A stretch of 50,425 nucleotides of DNA. Source: Rubrivivax sp. GTDB lineage: Bacteria; Pseudomonadota; Gammaproteobacteria; Burkholderiales; Burkholderiaceae_C. The number at the start of each line of letters is the position of its first letter. Position 1 is the stretch's first letter. Of the stretch, positions 36,001 through 44,200 are shown piece after piece. Where the stretch lies: positions 1 to 50,425 of the forward strand of contig JALHPY010000018.1 of assembly GCA_022842305.1 (NCBI GenBank), written 5' to 3'. The translations under genes were made by a program, and so were the position numbers. Under the pieces are notes generated by a model. It did no database searches and was not told the origin of the DNA. It was given only the letters and a program-made list of their open reading frames with translations.

Positions 36001-38217
36001 CACCCCGTTGCGCCTGAGCGCGACCCCCTGGTGCATCAGCAGGAAGGGCGCGTCGATCCGCTCGTGGCGAAGGAAGCGGCGGGTGCCCCTTGAACTGTTC
36101 GCGGGATGCGGCGGCTGCGTGAGCTTGCCATTGAACTCGTCGCTGTCGTAGCGAGAGGCCGCTTCACGCAGCGGAACGGAGATGCCCCCCGCGTAGACGG
36201 CGCGCAAGCCCATGCGATAGGGCCAGCCGAAGCGAAGCGGCGGCAACAGGCGATCCCGGTCCATCGGGCCGGACGGCAAGGACACGCGGTCACCGGCACC
36301 GATGGAGAGCTCCGCCGACTTGACCTTCCCCGCACAGTGCGCGCCCATCGGCTCCCCGCTCCATGCCACGACCGCCTCCTCGACATAGGCGTCGACCTTT
36401 CCGGGTTCCGATCCAGGGACAAGGCGGGCCGGCAGGCCGACCACGGCCTCCTCGAGGGTGTGCTGCCACTCCTGGATGCGATCGCTCCCCGGGCTGCCCA
36501 GCAGCAGGTGCGTGACCCCGCGCACGCGCGAGGCCCAGGGTCCATCCGTTCCGTACGCGAACTGGCGGGCCATCAGCGTGCGCCAACGCATGCCATGGCC
36601 CGTCATCGGCAGCGCCACGTCCACACGGTATCCGATCAACAGGTCATCCGCGTCGAGAACGACGACAGCACTATTGCCGTGCGCAGCTCGCGCGGCCAAT
36701 TGGGACACGGCCTGAGCTTGCCGCCCGCGATCGAGAAGTACGAGTCCGGTGGTGAGCAGGGTCTTGCGCGCCCAGTCAGCAGGCCTGCGGCTCAGCTTGA
36801 AACTGTTCACCTCGGCTGGGGGTGCCAGCGGCCGCCGCCTGCGGTCGATCGCAGCCTCCGACGCGGCCTGCACGTTCAGGCTGGTCATCTGGAAGCGCGC
36901 AGTCCGTCCCTCGTTTGTCCCGCTGATGCCGACACTTTGGCCCAACACGATCATCCCGTCGATCTGGACCATCGGATCCAGCACTTCGCGGGGCTGCGTC
37001 GCGTGCAGATCGAGGGACGTGGCGGGCCAGAAGTGGCCCGTCGCTTTGCGGTACTTGGCCAAGGTCCAGAGCGACTTGTCGGACGGCTGCAACTGCTCGT
37101 CGCCCATTCCCAGCATCAACACGGCCTCTGCGGAGCCTTCCGACAAGTCAAGCTCAGTCTCGAGAATGACGTCGAAGGTCAGGGCGAACAGACGCGACAA
37201 GGCTGGAGACCCTTGCGCCGCAAAGAATCGTTGGCCGATCGCATCGCGAAGCGCGCGGTCATCCGATGGCTGTGCCGCCTCCTCCTGGCGAGTGGCCGCC
37301 TCGTGCGTGTCGAGGACCGGGTGCAGTTGAAGCTCGATGTCCTTGCGCGCTGCCCCAGGGGTGACGACCGTGGCCTTGGGCAACTCGAGCTTGCCGGAGC
37401 ACAGCACGCCGTAGTTGGGTGCCGTGCGATCGCCTTTGAACTGGCTCAACGCTTGCTCCCGCATGGCTGCCAGCGGACCGCGGCTCTTGTCCGACGGGGT
37501 CGGCGGCGGCGGGCCGCGTCGGGCCACGCTCGCGCAGACCGCTTCGGTGGCGCTGCAGGCCTCGATGCCTCCGTGCGCCCACTTCGCGGTGTCGCACAGT
37601 TCGAGCGCACGTTGGGTTTCAAGCAGGACCGCCAGGTCGGTCTGGCGACTCGGGATGATCGTGCTGACCTCGACCGAGGCCTGTCCCGCTGTTGCTGCGG
37701 CCTGCTTGACTGCCTCGAGTCGCTTGGCGGCATCGCTCTCGCCAGCCCGGGTCTCGTCGGGCTTGATCCCGGGCTTCAGCATGCCCAGGCCCTGAGAATC
37801 CTGAATCAGCTTGGAAAGCGCACTCCAGGCCGCAGTCTCGCTATGGCGCTCAAGCTTGCTCGTAAACCCGTCGCGCCAGAGCGCGTCGACCCAATTGAAC
37901 GAGGTCTCCCCATTCCACGCGCGCGCCGCCGCGTCCGCGCACGCGCCGACCCGGAAAGCCTGCTTGATCGCCTCCTGGTAGCTCGTGGCCTTGCAACTCT
38001 CGTTCCCCGCGCCAAGCGTGCGCAGGACCACAACGCTGAGTTCAAAGGACCAGTCCGCATCCTTCAGCGCCTTGAGCACGCGGCCCGGCCAACCGGGCAG
38101 GTCATCGATATCGCCGCTGGGCGTCAGCATCACCGTGGCACGCAGCCGCCCGTTGGGAGCTCTGCCGCTGGCGATCACCTTACCGGCGCACCTGGGAAAA
38201 CGGGATGCTGTATTCAT
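33073..38217 (-). CDS. Giant protein B (1714 residues), function unknown
   Basis: Second gene of the two-giant operon. Its ATG (38217-38215) overlaps the TGA of the first gene as ATGA, and GGAGGAG stands 5 bases upstream, so translation is coupled. It has no signal peptide or membrane helix. The N-terminal part (1-250) is mixed helix/strand; the rest is beta-rich. Near the C terminus are EEWFVDVMMEHP, PFVRLGLVRYQP and VQWVQLLPRRD. These resemble a motif (PFVRLALARYQP...) that I recall from very large uncharacterised proteins of actinobacteria and others. It may bind the partner and be exported with it. No catalytic motif was recognised. Codon use is less GC-biased than in the core genes. Confidence 0.8.
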   Translation of the reverse strand: MNTASRFPRCAGKVIASGRAPNGRLRATVMLTPSGDIDDLPGWPGRVLKALKDADWSFELSVVVLRTLGAGNESCKATSYQEAIKQAFRVGACADAAARAWNGETSFNWVDALWRDGFTSKLERHSETAAWSALSKLIQDSQGLGMLKPGIKPDETRAGESDAAKRLEAVKQAAATAGQASVEVSTIIPSRQTDLAVLLETQRALELCDTAKWAHGGIEACSATEAVCASVARRGPPPPTPSDKSRGPLAAMREQALSQFKGDRTAPNYGVLCSGKLELPKATVVTPGAARKDIELQLHPVLDTHEAATRQEEAAQPSDDRALRDAIGQRFFAAQGSPALSRLFALTFDVILETELDLSEGSAEAVLMLGMGDEQLQPSDKSLWTLAKYRKATGHFWPATSLDLHATQPREVLDPMVQIDGMIVLGQSVGISGTNEGRTARFQMTSLNVQAASEAAIDRRRRPLAPPAEVNSFKLSRRPADWARKTLLTTGLVLLDRGRQAQAVSQLAARAAHGNSAVVVLDADDLLIGYRVDVALPMTGHGMRWRTLMARQFAYGTDGPWASRVRGVTHLLLGSPGSDRIQEWQHTLEEAVVGLPARLVPGSEPGKVDAYVEEAVVAWSGEPMGAHCAGKVKSAELSIGAGDRVSLPSGPMDRDRLLPPLRFGWPYRMGLRAVYAGGISVPLREAASRYDSDEFNGKLTQPPHPANSSRGTRRFLRHERIDAPFLLMHQGVALRRNGVMGYERAAHAIVRSAPRGPEHRRGLPASTQRIIAPSFVSHDFAAMHGVLDADTQARPRDALRHVRFDAPSSGFPVAIAEMREGKDHAPFSGTRSIQSIENAEGDLVYQEVAQQRRSVPYFPDPVVRHYVIGVRYAETDVYLPGAAFTVPMYPKGSRYPDARVLALNIVRSSRKGRSADCPQLEQVLSHGTQAPSRGPFATTGAAQVTLTLAPGDDFQVDVWCIPGPSELAKHFALVEAIGVLVRSKASDANNKIDLKVLAQAMRQLLPEPMCAVIEERICRKPLDFDFKDDADTEDRFDGLGGLAVPGRRVLLAIATALFETLCRRPIDEIAAVQTFRATHATAYPTTLPMEAHKDAVKVTRLIGASPVTLVTPVPPVAQVAAQAAAGLSASVPTATAAVVAPEYALSGDLLIHLATTGGFELRANTASPTTMTFDDKKRGRTTRDRRDGVWPKAGHSGLGLTTTEVFGFDVAADGGVTLPRIDIKLLSISKLPRPVPDALLAQREGSLWTLPLEKLDQGESKFGKVNSRHIFPDQKARLLDLRIVPVARHELLMTTENRTGERLDGQWMKPGVPVSPVDPGPANWQVWIPAGIRPSEPLARSPTVAFVWKHARDSLWRTASRRALVRIPLRREWYSSGEGERLGIVMWPPAIFGFSAEQLEALSRDRIPAAGEPMQLPDFVDEDLGPGGRFITRWGSDPIRPAIDAAGAPSFTFVNPGAIQAGPGFQLIHVPEARMPVRTGPGDMPKANEPAEQTMPVALATFEPKFDIETEEWFVDVMMEHPFEAEPFVRLGLVRYQPQAPADLQVSFPVVQWVQLLPRRDVRARLEHRAPGARTVQVWIEGRAARALGADEMKFGNPVRHQMRLRIVREYINEAGLRCQRVMRTEQMAMRQLEPAESAHNELTQWSTEPIAIGSDSQVDRRERAIYAAYIEEFESRLPAVHADEPVSSKMAHGEKPDDAMIHAGPRFSARLEL

Positions 38218-41200
38218 TCGAACTCCTCCACGCACGGCCGCTCCAGATCAAAGTAGCTGGCATAGCGAGCCCAGTCCTGACCTGGGCAGACGGTATTGAC
38301 TACACGATGGCCGCGTGGCAACTCGGCCGGCGCCCTGGCGCTCTTCGACTTGGTAGTCGCCCCACCGGTCGCCACCGGCGTGACCCAGCTCTCATTGACC
38401 GCCACCGGGCCCTGCCCGGCCGCAGCGCCAGAACTCATGGGTCCTGCGGCAAGTCGCGTAGTCGAGTGGTCGCCTTCAAACCAAGCTTGTTGCTCGGGAC
38501 AGTTGTTTCGCCCGCCGCCCCAGTTCAGTTCGACCTTGACCTGGACGCGATAGTCGAAACTCGAGAAGCCCACCGAGAACGAGAACGTGTAGGTCGCCAC
38601 GCCGACCAGCTTGCCGCACACCGGGCGCGCCGTGACATAGAGCGATGCCCCCAGGCTGAAGATCCAGATCGACGCCGAGCCCCCGGCATAGAAGGTCGCC
38701 GACAGATCGGACGAGTTCTTCGTACTGCGAACGTAGATGCCCGTCATCAGGCGGCCCTGCCCTTTCAGAGGCCCGTAGTCGAAGGCCCCGGCCCCTCCGT
38801 ACTCGAACGACGCCTCGAACCCGACGATCCCCTCGGTGTCGGCTTCGAGGGCGAAGAAGCCACTGCCGCCGTACGGTGCGAACGAGATGGTGAACGGAGC
38901 ATCACGGCGCGAGAGCGACGCCACGAATGTGGCCCGGCTGTCATCGAATGGCAGCCGGGTGGCGGCATTCATCGAGACGTTAAAGAACGAGACGTTGCCG
39001 AGCGTGATCGTCCCGAGGTTGAGCGTGTAGCCCGCCTCCAGCCCCAGCCTTCCATCGAGCGGCGCCAGGTAGAAGCCGCCCTCCTTGCTCCCGAAGAAGG
39101 GCTTCAGTTTCTCAAGGAAGTCCAGCAAGGGCCCCATCGTCAGACCCGCGTACTGCAGGTCGCAGTGGAAGGGGCCGTCGTCCGCTGCGAATCGCAGGCC
39201 CTTGAAGTGCAAGGACAGGGCGTGCTTGCCCGGCTCCTTGCCAATGAGATGGATGTCGAACGCCCCCATCGTGCCCACGGAGGAGAACCGCGGCGTGCCG
39301 GACTGAAGGTCGACAATCGTGTTCGACTGGATGTTGAGCGCGCAGCCGGTCGCGGGCGCAAAGATCGCTGTCTTGCTGTCGCGCAGCGAGGAGTTGAACT
39401 TGATGTTGAAGTCGTACGAGAGCTTGGCCGACACCGGGATCAGCCGCTTGATGGACTCCTCGATCTCCTCGCGGATCGTCCCGAAGTCGATCATTCCCAG
39501 CAGCATCGCGCGCAGGCGATCGATCGACACCCTGCGCAACTGCTGTGCGATCCTCACCGGAGACGCAGTCCCGGCACTCCAGCCGAACAGGAACTTGTCG
39601 AGGTACTCGCGACGCGCCGTGTCGGACAGGAGCTGTCGCGCGTCGCCCTCGAGCAACTTCTTGAGAGACTCGCGGTCCAAGGTCAGTTGGTCATCAGCCG
39701 GCGACAGAGATCCCGAGGGGGCTTTTGCTTCGCCGGCTGGATAGGCCAGTGTCCGGTCCGGAGCGATCAGCAACACGTCACGCATGCCGACGAGCGCGGG
39801 CGTATCGAGACTGCGCCAAGCGCTATCGCGCGAATACTTCAGGTCCCTGTACAGCGCCTCGAACTGTGTGAGCAAGGGCTGCAAGCTCGTGCCGAGCAAC
39901 GTCGCTGCCTGGGACTCGGCCACCTGAGCGCCCCTCCACCAAGCGCGAAGCCGTCCAGCCAGGCTGTTGCCCAGCTCCCTCACCAGTGCGGCGAAGACGT
40001 CCTTGTCGAGCGTCGGCGCTTCGAGGTAGCGAGGCCGCGCCTCCTCGATCCGTTCGATCCAGGCGCGATTCGAGATCGACGCGTCCGCGCTGAACCTCCG
40101 CGCAGCGTCGACAGCGTCGATGTTCCGTTGAAGCCGGTCGTTGACGGCCCCACCGCTCGCGGGCTCCAGCGTGGCCCAAGCCGCGGTGACGGGTTTCATC
40201 GCACTCAAGACATCGTGCTGCCAGAGGAGCAGCGAGTCCACCGCCCTCCGAGTGGCCGCCAGCACCGCCTTGACCGGCTCGACCTCAAGGCCCTTGAGGG
40301 ACCGAATGGCCTCTCGCAGCAACGCCGCAGTGCGCTCGACTCCGGCGATAGCGGTCGCGCGCTCCTTCAAGGTCAGCAGGCCCAGCAAGCGGTCCGGGTC
40401 GAGCGCGGATGCGCCCACGGCATCGAACTGCGAGCGGAATGTCGTGGCTACCGCCTCCAGTTTCGCGACAGCATCCTGAATTTCGCACTGGGCCCTCAGT
40501 GACTCCGAGCCGAGACGACTCACCGCGGCACGCAGAGCCACCGCCTGCTCAGCGGGCAACTTCGTGTCGGCGCCCAAGGCCTTCTCGAAGGCCTCGTGGG
40601 CCGACTCCGCGATCGCATGGATCGCGGCCAGGACGCGATGGGCACGGGATGGTGATCGCCAGTCGGAGGGCACCCTGAAGGAGTCCCCCGCGGCGGGACA
40701 CGATGCCTGCTTCGTGGTCGGATCGGCCAGCGACACGCTGGACTGCTCGAGCAGAGACCGCACCGACTTCAACAAGTCATCGACCTCATCGACCTTGAGC
40801 CACCGGGCGGGCCCCAGCAGCCGATCGACCCATTGCAAGACGGCGGCAGCGATCGCCGCGGGGCCCCCCTTGGACGACTGCGTGAGGGCCGAGTTGATCG
40901 CCCTGACGCTCTCCATCAGTTCCTTGAGCTTGGCGACGATCAACGCCAGGTCGGGCGTGAAGGGACCGGCCGCTTGGGCCACCCCCGACTTTGCAGATGT
41001 CATGGCCGCCTTGGCCGCACCCAGTACCTTTGCTTCCTCCTCGCTCGCTGATCCCAATGCCTGTCCGGCGCGGCTATAGACGCCCTCGAGGGCACTGAAC
41101 ATAGCGCGGGCTGTCTCGAGGGCCGTCGAGTCCAGGTCGGTGAAAGGCTGTCGCAGGGCCTCGCGCATCCCATTGGCGACCGCCTGGCGCACACCATCCA

Positions 41201-44200
41201 GTTGCTGGAGCGCCGCGACGGCGCCTTGCAGCCGCTCCGGTGCGGAACTCACGTCGCTAACGAAGCGCGGGAAACGAAGCCCGAACAGTCGCGTCAGGTC
41301 CTGACGCGATGCGACGACCAGGCGGCCCTGAAGATCGGCGAGATTGGAGAAGGTCGCGATCGTTCCCAGCGTCGCTTCCAGGAGCTTCTCCAAGGGCTTG
41401 AACACCTGCCCCAGCTTCCCGGCCAAGACCTCCTGGATCCGATCCAGGGGGTTTGAAGCGGCCCGCGCACACGCGTCGATCAGACGGCGGCCACTCTCAT
41501 AGACCTCGGCCAGATTGGCGGCAAGGTTGAGCGCACCGGTCTCTCCGGCTTTCGGAATCGCTCGTTGAAGGTCCAGCAGCGCTTGGTGGACGTCGGGGAA
41601 CACCTCTCCCAGATTGTTGACAAGCCCCGCGGACAACTTGCTGACCTTGCCATTGCCATCCTCCCAGGCCCGCATGAAGTGTTCGAGCGCGCCGCGCAGC
41701 GGGCCGATCACCGCGTCGACCACCCCCGCGGTGCTGGACTGCACGCCGGCCACGCCGTACTCGACCACCTCGCGCAGCACCGGCACGCTCTTGATCGCCT
41801 CCCCGGTATCGAGGTGCTCGAGCAGGTCTCCGATCGAAACCAGTCCCAGGATCTTCGACTGGAGCAGCTTGCCAGGGCTCGTATCCTTGTCCCCTGCCTT
41901 CGGGAACGAGTTTCGAATCGCCGGAACATTGGTTGCGTCGGCCGCGGCGGGGACGATGTATTTCTCGGTGAGGCTGTGGAGTGATCCCAGAGACACTCGC
42001 TCATTGCCATTGAGCGGCCCGCGTTGGCGCGTCAATGCGGCGATGAGTGAGTTCGGCCTGAAGACACCGCCGCTGCGATCGCCGCGGTCTCCCATCGACA
42101 TCTCGATGGGGTTCAGGACATTGAGGTAGATCTGCAGCGGATCCTTCGCCTGATTCTCGGCGCTCGCCTCGAAGCCGTTCGCGATGTAGTAGCCGTCGAA
42201 CTGCACCAGGGCCACCTGCGGTGCGCCCCCGCTCATGCGTTCGATCTGATCGATCCGGATCCGAGCCGTCTCCAGCGCAGGATAGAACGGCGGTTGCTCG
42301 GCGCCCTCCAGCGATGGCTCGTCAAAGAGCGTGTTGGTCCCTTCCCAGGCCCCCGGCACTAGCACAGTGTTCTTGGGCGGCGATGTCGCCGCGCAGCCGG
42401 TGGCTTTCAAGGTCCAGCTCAGCGTCTTGTGCGATGAAGCACCGGGCTTGAGCTCGTCGCAATAGCGTTGCGACTGACCGCCGAACTCGAGCGTGCGATG
42501 GTGCCGACGCGCGTCGATGGTTTCGAAGTCGATGGCACCCGACAACGGGACGGTTCTGTCGGGCGTGCCGATGCCGTTGTAGTACTCGACCAACTGGCGT
42601 AGCAGCTCGGGCTGGTTCGCCGACGTGTTGTCGACAAAGACAAACGGCGATGAGGTGACGGCCTGTTCGATCTGACACTCGAAGCGGACCTCGGTACCGG
42701 GTATGCGCGCCGTGCGGGGCCAGAACGCCAGGCCCGCCAGATTGCCGAACTGGAGCCGCCCACCAGGCGCCGGGCCCACGCCCTTGATGTCCCAGTCCTC
42801 GGACGGATCGACGATGTCCGGTGTCGTCTCGGTCAGCATGCGGACCACGCTGGCCGGGAACTGACGACCGCCGTTGGGCTGGCCGAGGGCCGGGAACGCC
42901 TTGTTGGGTTGCCCGATGCGGATGAACATCCGCTGGCGCAGAAAGGCCCGCACCCGCTTGCCCGATGCGTGGCGCAGGAAAATCCGCTCGGTCTGTTTGA
43001 CCAGCGAAGCACGGTGGCCGATCGGAAAGAGGTACCCCTTGTAGACGACTTCGGCAAAGACGTCGCGACCCAAGACCGTCCAGTGCTGCCAGCGCTCGAT
43101 CGACAGCGAATCGAACAGGGGGCCATACGACAGATGCCGCGCGGACGAGGGAGGCACAAACCCCGTGTCGTGCCGCAACGTACCGCCCAGCGTCGACAGG
43201 CGCAGTTCCTGAAGCTGCAAGGGTCGCGGGCGATAGACGGCCGTGCCGGCTTCGACATCGATCGGACGCCACTGCGGAGGCAGGTCGACCTGGCTCGAGG
43301 TCTTGACCTCTTGAAGCTGCCCGCTGCGCTCCCGCTTGCCCCGGACCGGCAAGCCGTAGGCCGAGCTGAGCAGAACCAATTCGTGACGGTCGAAAGCGTC
43401 AAGCGTCGAACGGAAGACCGCGGCGCGGCCGTAGCGGCGCAGGCTTTCGCGACGGTGGCAGAGATAGTCCAGCAACGGATGCAGCGCCGGTGGTGGCTCT
43501 TTCGCCGCTCCCGCGCCCTGGGTTTCCGGCGGTTCCGCCCCCCCTGCGCTGCGCCTGTCGCAGATCTGGTCCGCCGTCAGCTTGGGTGCATCGGGCTGCG
43601 TTTGGCGGAAGAGGTCGACCAAGTCCGGAGCATTGGGACCGCTCTCCTCCACACCCAGGGTCCAGGGTGCGCGTGGTCCCCTGGGCGGCGACTTTTGCAC
43701 GGGCGTGCGCATCGCGTCCCTTGTGTGCGCATTGGCGTCCGTCGACCGTTGCTCGAGCAATCGTTCGAGCAGCGCGCCTGCACTGCGCAACCGGGCTTCC
43801 TCCAGGCCGCTGCGCACGGATGCGGGGCGAAGGTCGGGTGAGTGGACGGCGCGCACCAGCGGATCGGGATCGCTCGTGACGAGGTCCGCGGTCCAGAGCC
43901 CGCGTGCCCGAAAGGGATCGGTGGGCCAATCGACGCGCGATCGGGGTGTCCGCCAGAGCGCGTGCTGCGCCGGCGAGAGCAGCAGCCGGGCCGGAAGCTC
44001 GATCGCGGTCTCGAGCGGACCGGGCGCTTTCAGCGATGCTTCGACATCGGCGAGGCGTTCCTGGGCCGTCACAAAAGAACCGCTGCGCATCCGCAGCAGC
44101 TCCAGCATCTTGACGTCCTCGCGCCACGGCTCGGATTTCGGCGCGCTGTCCTCTTCGGGGGCATCGACCTGGCCCGACGCGCGACCGCCTTCATCGAACC

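Noticed and set aside
36106-40502. Two long plus-strand open frames antisense to the giant genes (36106-38256 and 38205-40502)
   Set aside because: No ribosome binding site, no domain features and Arg/Gly/His-rich composition typical of antisense frames. The minus-strand genes are coupled and coherent.
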